From NCBI GenBank assembly GCA_017623955.1, contig JAGAOA010000221.1, forward strand, positions 1 through 6,413: a DNA stretch of 6,413 nt. Reading direction: 5' to 3'. Made by a program: the position numbers and the translations under genes. Shown piece by piece: positions 1 to 4,878 of this stretch; within the stretch, counting starts at the first letter, position 1, and every line of letters begins with the position of its first letter. The DNA comes from Opitutales bacterium. Lineage in GTDB: Bacteria > Verrucomicrobiota > Verrucomicrobiae > Opitutales > CAG-312. The notes beneath the pieces were generated by a model that was given only the letters and a program-made list of their open reading frames with translations, was not told the DNA's origin and ran no database searches.

Positions 1-426
1 ATGGATTAAATGGGCAGGGGCTAGACGCAAGTCGATAGGCATTCCTATTAAGCGACTAACTGTATCGACTGTATCCATATCCATAGGATCTGATATTACA
101 GCCTCAAGTTGACCATTACTTATATCAAGTGGTAATATATTGTGCTTGCGTACAATATCATCGCTAATTGTTTCTTTAATCTCATCACTGATGTTGATAT
201 CGCTTAGGTCTATTAATGGAATACTAAATTCTTCCGATAATATCTTGTAAATATCGTCGTAGGTGCAATAATGTTTTTCTACGAGCAACTCTATTGCTTT
301 CGTATCTAATTCCGCATTAGATACGCCTTCCGAACGCAATTGTTCTTTTGCGACAGATATTATATCGGCCGCTACTAGTCCGCGTTCGTCCATCAGTTGT
401 AGTACAAAATCGTCTGCAGATGTCAT
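1..426 (-). CDS. GspE/PulE/PilB-family secretion or pilus ATPase, N-terminal part only
   Basis: These 142 codons are the N-terminal part of a gene that continues beyond the window; there is no stop. The segment looks like the MshEN (T2SSE N-terminal) domain that precedes the hexameric ATPase of type II secretion and type IV pilus motors. It has helical repeats at residues 5-30 and 42-65, then EEFSIPLIDLSD (65-76), then the typical tail ISDPMDMDTVDTV (111-123) and PIDLRLAPAHLI (130-141). The ATPase core with its Walker motifs is not visible, so the system served (secretion, pseudopilus or pilus) cannot be decided. The RLGxxL-type motifs by which some MshEN domains bind cyclic di-GMP are not recognisable. 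The start is ATG at 426 with no obvious Shine-Dalgarno sequence. The gene lies 46 bases downstream of rho with no terminator-like hairpin between, so it may be cotranscribed. Confidence 0.8.
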   Translation of the reverse strand, partial: MTSADDFVLQLMDERGLVAADIISVAKEQLRSEGVSNAELDTKAIELLVEKHYCTYDDIYKILSEEFSIPLIDLSDINISDEIKETISDDIVRKHNILPLDISNGQLEAVISDPMDMDTVDTVSRLIGMPIDLRLAPAHLIH

Positions 427-472
427 GATAATTTGTTTGTGAAAAAATGGTTATTTAAGTAGAATATATATA

Positions 473-3079
473 TTATCTATTCAATCCTAACAAAAATTCA
501 ACATTTGTTTTTGTATTTTTTAATCTTTTTAACAACATTTCCATAGAATCGACTATTGGAACGCCGTGCATAGCCTTACGCAAGGCATAAATTTTGTCGA
601 GTTCATCGGGGTGATAGAGTAATTCTTCCTTACGTGTTCCAGTTTTTTCCATATTTATGGCAGGGAATATTCGTTTGTCCGACAACATTCTATCTAAATG
701 AAGTTCTAAATTGCCTGTACCTTTGAATTCTTCAAAGATAACTTCATCCATTTTACTGCCTGTCTCTACCAAAGCAGTTCCAATTATAGTTAGAGAACCT
801 CCTCCCTCGATGTTTCTAGCCGAACCAAAGAATTTTTTTGGCTTTTGTAAAGCATTTGCTTCCACACCACCCGACATTGTTCTACCACCATTTGGCATTA
901 GAGCATTGTATGCTCTTGCTAGACGAGTTATTGAGTCTAGTAGAATTATAACATCTTTGCCAGCCTCTACCATTCTGCGTGCATAACTAATTACCATTTC
1001 AGCAGCATGAACGTGATTTTGGGCTTCTTCATCAAATGTAGATGCTATAACTTCAGCATCTACTGAACGTTTAAAGTCTGTTACTTCTTCTGGACGTTCA
1101 TCAACTAGTAACACAATTAAATGAGCATTAGGTTTATTTTTGCGTATTGATTGTGCCATACTCTGCATGAGAACTGTTTTCCCAGTTCTTGGTGGAGCAA
1201 CAATCAAAGCACGTTGTCCCAATCCGATAGGAGCGAGCAAATCGACGGCACGCATTGATATATTACTATGTGCATTGTTATTTGCGTTTTCCATGATAAT
1301 TCTTTCGGTAGGGTAGTATGGAACCAAATCATTAAACGCAACAACATTCTTAATTTCGTCGGGGTTATCGTCCATTACCGAACAAATTTTTACCGCAAAC
1401 GGACAACTATCTTCACTTTTTGGTGGGGCAGCCAATACGGTTAGTTTGTGCCCTCTAGCTAATGAATATTTGTCTATAAAGATTTTTGGAATATACACAC
1501 AGTATTTTCGCAAGCGATAATTATCGCAATCAAACACTATTGCCCCTCCATAATTGTTTTCAAATACGTCAAGAATGCCTGATATTTTTACAAGTTTCTT
1601 TTGTGCAAACGCCAAATTATAGAACTCTTTTATCAGTGCATTTTTGTTTAATCCTAAACGATTTTCCATACCCATTTCAACAAGAGTTTCTTGTATTTCC
1701 TTTAGTGATTTTGGGTATATCTCGTTAAAGTTTTCCAAACAAGAAATTTCACCACAGTTTGCAACTGTAAACGTGTAATCTTCTGTAAATACACTTTGCG
1801 ATTCTACTTTTATTTCTTGTTTTTCTTCTGTTTTAGATTGTTGAAGGGCTGGTACTTCTTCTGGTATATGGGTATCGTTAGACTTATCGAACATATCTTT
1901 GTTCGATTGTTCTAGCATTTCCCAATAAGATAGACTTTTGGTTTCAACTTGTTCAGGTTGAATTTCCTCTACGACTTCAATTTGTTTTTCTACTTCTTTT
2001 GTAGAATCTTGAGTATTTGTAGTTTCCTCAATCGTTTCAGAATGTTCTACGCTATCTGTTTGTTGTGGCGTTTGTTCTTGTTCTACTATTGATTGAGATT
2101 CTTCTTGAGGTTGGATTTTTCCAAAGTATATTTCTGCTAAATATTTTTCTATACCATCTGCAGATTTCAATACTTCCCAATCAAAGAGTTCAGTAGGGTT
2201 TATAAAATCGCTTTCATTTGTTTGTTGTAACCATTTTGGCTTATTTTGCTTATTCTTTTGATTTTGCAGGTTTTGTCTTTTATTGTTCTGTTGGTTGCGA
2301 TTTTGTTGATTTTGTTGATTTTGTTGATTGCGATTTTGAATATTGTTATTACTATTCTTATTGTTAAATCGGTTATTTTGTTGATTGCGATTTTGTTGAT
2401 TTTTATTAAACCTATTATCTTTGTTACGCCATTTATTTTGACGATTGTTTTGCTGATTGCGATTTTGCTGACTTTGCTGATTTTGTTGACGATTCTGTTT
2501 ATAATTATCGTTTTCAGTCAAATCTATTTCTACGACCTCTTCGGTATTTTGTTCCGAGTCCACAATTTCATTTTCATCATCATCTTCGTCTTCTGCTGAC
2601 CATGAATTTTGATAATTGTCTTGAATTAAATCATCATCGGTAGTGGAATATGATGTAGGGATTTCATCATCTATTTCCGTATCGCCAACAATTTCATTTT
2701 CATTGTCTTGTTGATGTGTGGCATAAGCGAAATCATCTGATGTGGATGGTACAAATAACGCCTGTTCTTCCGCATCGCTTTCAGTTTCAATCTGTGATGG
2801 TTCTGGCGTATCTCTCCACTGAGGTCCATCGGTGCGTGGTTGACGTCCACGTTTTTTCTTTTCAGGTTTTGCTTGAATATCTAAATTGTCGTTTGAATCG
2901 TTCAACGTCGTAACTTCTGCAACGGCTGATTCTACTTTAGTCTTAGGTTTTCTGCCTCTTTTTTTTGCAGTTTTTTCTTCAGTAGTGGTATCAGAAGTTT
3001 CAAGTTTTTCAGTTTTAGGTTTTCTGCCTCTTTTTTTGGGTTGAACTTCGGATTCAATTGGTAATTTTTCTTCTTGCAT
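473..3079 (-). CDS. rho: Transcription termination factor Rho with long disordered N-terminal extension
   Basis: ATP-driven hexameric RNA translocase that ends transcription. At 868 residues it is about twice the 419 of E. coli Rho. Residues 1-455 are low complexity: AT-hook-like RGR(K/Q)P motifs at 17-21, 41-45 and 77-81; an acidic block at about 124-192; a Gln/Asn-rich basic block at 195-280; a second acidic block at about 320-430. Then come a Rho N-terminal helical domain (about 455-495), a cold-shock-like RNA-binding domain (about 497-575) and the ATPase core. The core is intact: P-loop APPRTGKT (628-635), catalytic DERPEE (660-665), Walker B ILLDS (712-716), Q-loop [10 protein letters not shown] (735-744), R-loop KGTGN (786-790) and arginine finger in GTRKEE (R816). 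The RNA-binding domain is odd: GFGFLR of E. coli aligns without gaps to YGGAIV (510-515). The ATG lies 3 bases after the coaE stop and has no clear Shine-Dalgarno sequence, suggesting coupling. The core identification is certain; the role of the extension is inferred. Confidence 0.98.
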   Translation of the reverse strand: MQEEKLPIESEVQPKKRGRKPKTEKLETSDTTTEEKTAKKRGRKPKTKVESAVAEVTTLNDSNDNLDIQAKPEKKKRGRQPRTDGPQWRDTPEPSQIETESDAEEQALFVPSTSDDFAYATHQQDNENEIVGDTEIDDEIPTSYSTTDDDLIQDNYQNSWSAEDEDDDENEIVDSEQNTEEVVEIDLTENDNYKQNRQQNQQSQQNRNQQNNRQNKWRNKDNRFNKNQQNRNQQNNRFNNKNSNNNIQNRNQQNQQNQQNRNQQNNKRQNLQNQKNKQNKPKWLQQTNESDFINPTELFDWEVLKSADGIEKYLAEIYFGKIQPQEESQSIVEQEQTPQQTDSVEHSETIEETTNTQDSTKEVEKQIEVVEEIQPEQVETKSLSYWEMLEQSNKDMFDKSNDTHIPEEVPALQQSKTEEKQEIKVESQSVFTEDYTFTVANCGEISCLENFNEIYPKSLKEIQETLVEMGMENRLGLNKNALIKEFYNLAFAQKKLVKISGILDVFENNYGGAIVFDCDNYRLRKYCVYIPKIFIDKYSLARGHKLTVLAAPPKSEDSCPFAVKICSVMDDNPDEIKNVVAFNDLVPYYPTERIIMENANNNAHSNISMRAVDLLAPIGLGQRALIVAPPRTGKTVLMQSMAQSIRKNKPNAHLIVLLVDERPEEVTDFKRSVDAEVIASTFDEEAQNHVHAAEMVISYARRMVEAGKDVIILLDSITRLARAYNALMPNGGRTMSGGVEANALQKPKKFFGSARNIEGGGSLTIIGTALVETGSKMDEVIFEEFKGTGNLELHLDRMLSDKRIFPAINMEKTGTRKEELLYHPDELDKIYALRKAMHGVPIVDSMEMLLKRLKNTKTNVEFLLGLNR
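2240..2497 (-). repeat. Gln/Asn-rich low-complexity tract within rho (residues 195-280)
   Basis: By direct count, 60 of 86 residues are Gln (27) or Asn (33), 18 are Lys or Arg, and only one is acidic. The unit RNQQN recurs at residues 207-211, 231-235, 250-254 and 261-265. At DNA level the plus strand shows repeated ttttgttga and ttgcga words. The tract is uninterrupted in frame, so it is translated as part of Rho. Such tracts are typically disordered and are candidates for self-association or RNA contact. Confidence 0.95.
2301..2327. repeat. Three perfect tandem copies of a 9-base unit (ttttgttga) in rho
   Basis: The plus strand reads the 9-mer ttttgttga three times in direct tandem, flanked on both sides by ttgcga. 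On the coding strand this gives repeated Asn-Gln-Gln units within residues 251-260. Gain or loss of a unit keeps the reading frame, so the repeat can change length by slippage without destroying Rho. Confidence 0.9.
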
Positions 3080-3082
3080 CTT

Positions 3083-3661
3083 TTACTTTATTAATCGTGA
3101 TAAAACTCTAGCCGCCTGACTTCTTAGAAAATCAATAGAACTTTCATTGAACAAAACGATATCGGCTAGTTGTGCTTTTTTTAGTGACGACATTTGAAAC
3201 GCATCTCGCGTAGAAATTTCTTCGGGTGTCATCCCTCTCTGCACTAAACGCTTGCGACGAAGTTCATCGCTACAATACACACTAATGCACAAATCGAATT
3301 TACTTTCAAGTCTTTTTTCATATAGCAGGGGAACTTCTACAATTAAAAGCTTATGTTTTTTTGCTTCGTCTTGCCAAATTTTTTCTATTGCAGGATGTAT
3401 TATTTTTTCTAGAGCTAACAATTTTTTTTCGTCAGTAAAAACTTCTTTAGCAATAGATTTTCTATCGGCTCTTCCATCTGATAGGTATACGTTGCCCAAA
3501 AGATTAAACACTTGTTCTTTTACGTAGTTATCTTCATTTAATACAAAATGTGCTAGTTTATCGGCATCTAAAACTTTTATTCCTAAATCTGCAAACGCAG
3601 TAGCTGCAGCACTCTTACCGTTGCCCATACTACCCGTTAAGGATATGCACATATTCTTCAT
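3083..3661 (-). CDS. coaE: Dephospho-CoA kinase
   Basis: Phosphorylates the 3'-hydroxyl of the ribose of dephospho-CoA with ATP, the final step of coenzyme A synthesis, in the cytosol. The 192 residues match the usual family length of about 200. The P-loop is GSMGNGKS (10-17), followed by the family DAD motif (32-34) after LGIKVL, the HP pair (89-90), VEVPLLYE (108-115) in the substrate lid region, the basic RRKRLVQRGMT (135-145), and the late ADIVLFNES (166-174), which stands in for the common ADxVIxN motif. The start is ATG at 3661; a second Met at residue 4 preceded by AAGAAT is a possible alternative, and neither has a strong Shine-Dalgarno sequence. The stop is 3 bases before the rho ATG. 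A 52-base gap separates it from def upstream. No key residue appears missing. Confidence 0.95.
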   Translation of the reverse strand: MKNMCISLTGSMGNGKSAAATAFADLGIKVLDADKLAHFVLNEDNYVKEQVFNLLGNVYLSDGRADRKSIAKEVFTDEKKLLALEKIIHPAIEKIWQDEAKKHKLLIVEVPLLYEKRLESKFDLCISVYCSDELRRKRLVQRGMTPEEISTRDAFQMSSLKKAQLADIVLFNESSIDFLRSQAARVLSRLIK

Positions 3662-3713
3662 GCTGTAATCACTTAATATCGTCGAAATTGGATGATTTAG
3701 CCAGAGGTATTTC

Positions 3714-4295
3714 TTATTTATTTGTCTTTAGAAAATCGCGAGTTTCTCGACGCAATTTTTTGAGTTTTGTTTCAATTTTTGAAATATTCTTTTTTTCTAC
3801 TCTGTTTACAAAACATATTCCTTGTAAGTGATCAAACTCATGTTGAACGCAACGAGCGAACAAGTCGTTACAAATGAGCTCATGTTCAACTCCATTGATG
3901 TCTTGATAATTTAACTTTACTACATCGATTCGTTCGACTTCTGCAAATATGTTTGGAAATGATAAACAACCTTCCTCGCAAACTTCCACGTATTCCCCAA
4001 TTAGTTCTAATTTAGGATTTATTGCAACTAAAGGCATAGCTATATCTAAAGGCAAAGCTTTACCATCTATTGTAAACTCGCACGGAGCATCTGAATTTAG
4101 CCGACGACGCATATCTATAACGAACATAGCTAAACTTTCATTTACCTGAGGGGCAGCCAATCCCAAGCCATTAGCTTCGTACATTGTTTCTACCATATCA
4201 TCGGCAAGTTGTTTTATTGAGGTATCAAATTTCTCAACAGGTTTTGCTACTTGTCTAAGTACATCTTCGCCATATTTTGTAATTCTGCGAATCAT
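3714..4295 (-). CDS. def: Peptide deformylase
   Basis: Metal-dependent hydrolase that removes the formyl group from the initiator methionine of new proteins as they leave the ribosome. All three family motifs are present in 193 residues: motif 1 GLGLAAPQ (43-50), motif 2 EGCLS (108-112) with metal ligand C110, and motif 3 HEFDH (152-156) with ligands H152 and H156 and catalytic E153. The N-terminus RRITKYGEDVLR fits the family start. The stretch at 66-90, between the DMRRR strand and AINPK, is somewhat long and hydrophilic. The basic C-terminal helix (168-193, rich in Lys and Arg) resembles the ribosome-contacting tail of deformylases, by inference. The ATG at 4295 lies 2 bases after the stop of the upstream gene; the GAAGAAGAAGA run that encodes that gene's acidic tail can serve as its ribosome binding site, suggesting translational coupling. 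Confidence 0.97.
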   Translation of the reverse strand: MIRRITKYGEDVLRQVAKPVEKFDTSIKQLADDMVETMYEANGLGLAAPQVNESLAMFVIDMRRRLNSDAPCEFTIDGKALPLDIAMPLVAINPKLELIGEYVEVCEEGCLSFPNIFAEVERIDVVKLNYQDINGVEHELICNDLFARCVQHEFDHLQGICFVNRVEKKNISKIETKLKKLRRETRDFLKTNK

Positions 4296-4297
4296 AA

Positions 4298-4783
4298 TTA
4301 AAAGTCTTCTTCTTCGTCTTGTTTAGCACGTGGAAGTTTTCCGTTTGTTGTTATTAGCAAAACGGGTTCTTTATTTTTTAACCAAATATTGTGTTCTTTG
4401 TATATCTTAGCCGAGCCGAATCTTACTGCTTCGTCTATTGTTTTGATTGGCATTTTCTTCCCCTTTGGAGTAATGTTGAAGTCGTACGCACCGTAATGTA
4501 GCTTTTGAAGTGCACTTTGAGGTGCGTCATCTGCTGGTATTTGAGCTACCCAACCAGCGAATTCAAATCCAGTTTCAGCTATTTTCCCATACGGATCGTT
4601 TACTATAAATACAAATTGTTTTTTTACTGCTGGTTCTTTTTCTCCAGTTTCTTTGGCAGCTTCATTTTCAAATTTTATATCTTCAATAATTTTTGCTACT
4701 TGGATAGAATCCATTTTAGCACGTTTAAGTACCATTTCTACTAACTGTAAATCTACTTTTGCCATAATGGGACATTCAAACAT
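4298..4783 (-). CDS. Conserved-looking hypothetical protein, first gene of the def-coaE-rho operon
   Basis: I do not recognise a named family for this 161-residue protein. It has no signal peptide or membrane segment, so it is probably cytosolic. Residues 7-46 look helical and charged, followed by a short linker rich in Lys, Glu and Pro (45-54). A folded alpha/beta core runs from about 55 to 152, with FVFIVNDPYGKIAETGFEF (57-75), GWVAQIP (77-83), YDFNITPKGKKMPIKT (100-115) and PVLLITTNGKLPR (140-152). It ends in an acidic tail, DEEEDF (156-161). I have a vague memory of similar uncharacterised proteins in Lentisphaerota or Verrucomicrobiota, but cannot confirm it. ATG 4783 has AAGG four bases upstream; the internal Met at residue 7 (4765) also fits a family-like MAKVD start but has no Shine-Dalgarno sequence. 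The 2-base spacing to def supports a real, cotranscribed gene. Confidence 0.85.
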   Translation of the reverse strand: MFECPIMAKVDLQLVEMVLKRAKMDSIQVAKIIEDIKFENEAAKETGEKEPAVKKQFVFIVNDPYGKIAETGFEFAGWVAQIPADDAPQSALQKLHYGAYDFNITPKGKKMPIKTIDEAVRFGSAKIYKEHNIWLKNKEPVLLITTNGKLPRAKQDEEEDF

Positions 4784-4787
4784 ATTA

Positions 4788-4791
4788 CCTT
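4788..4791 (-). promoter_or_regulatory. Probable ribosome binding site deciding the start at 4783
   Basis: On the minus strand AAGG stands four bases before ATG 4783. The competing Met codon at 4765 has no purine-rich element in front, so this site slightly favours the longer 161-residue form. The spacing is short. Confidence 0.4.
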
Positions 4792-4841
4792 ATATTGTGT
4801 CAACGGCAAAATCCTGTTTGTTTTTAGCTATAATAAAATGT

Positions 4842-4870
4842 TTGACTTTTAATCTTCTCAAAAATACAAA
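4842..4870 (+). promoter_or_regulatory. Candidate promoter for the rhamnosidase gene (TTGACT-17-TACAAA)
   Basis: TTGACT at 4842-4847 matches the sigma-70 -35 consensus in five of six bases, and TACAAA at 4865-4870 matches the -10 consensus in four of six, with a 17-base spacer. Transcription from it would begin at about 4877, almost on the ATG at 4879, giving a nearly leaderless message; this agrees with the absence of a Shine-Dalgarno sequence. The TATAAT at 4829-4834 is a competing -10 element. In AT-rich DNA such matches are common by chance. Confidence 0.22.
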
Positions 4871-4878
4871 TTATAGAT

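Larger units (their letters stand above)
4784..4878. promoter_or_regulatory. Divergent intergenic region between the five-gene operon and the rhamnosidase gene
   Basis: These 95 AT-rich bases separate two divergently read genes, so promoters for both are expected here. Toward the rhamnosidase, a perfect TATAAT lies at 4829-4834 with no good -35 element, and TTGACT (4842-4847) followed 17 bases later by TACAAA (4865-4870) is a weaker pair close to the start codon. Toward the operon, the minus strand carries TATAAT at 4875-4870, and TATTTTTG at 4866-4859, which fits the Bacteroidota TAnnTTTG -7 pattern; neither has a convincing upstream partner element. No inverted repeat clear enough to call an operator was seen. 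Confidence 0.6.

Noticed and set aside
427..472. Possible terminator after rho
   Set aside because: The 46 bases are AT-rich but show no stem-loop followed by a T-run on the minus strand.
711..986. Open frame of 91 codons on the plus strand
   Set aside because: Lies opposite the highly conserved Rho ATPase core; no recognisable protein features.
2240..2497. Could the repeated words be a CRISPR array or intergenic repeat?
   Set aside because: Repeat units are 9 to 15 bases with no unique spacers, and they are in frame inside rho.
2246..2599. Open frame of 117 codons on the plus strand encoding an Ile/Leu/Val-rich, membrane-like protein
   Set aside because: It is the antisense shadow of the Rho Gln/Asn tract; CAA/AAC-type codons read backwards give Leu, Val and Ile codons. 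It has no start context, and rho is certain on the other strand.
3662..3713. Possible small gene or regulatory hairpin between def and coaE
   Set aside because: Only 52 bases, with no convincing start codon plus frame and no stable inverted repeat by eye.
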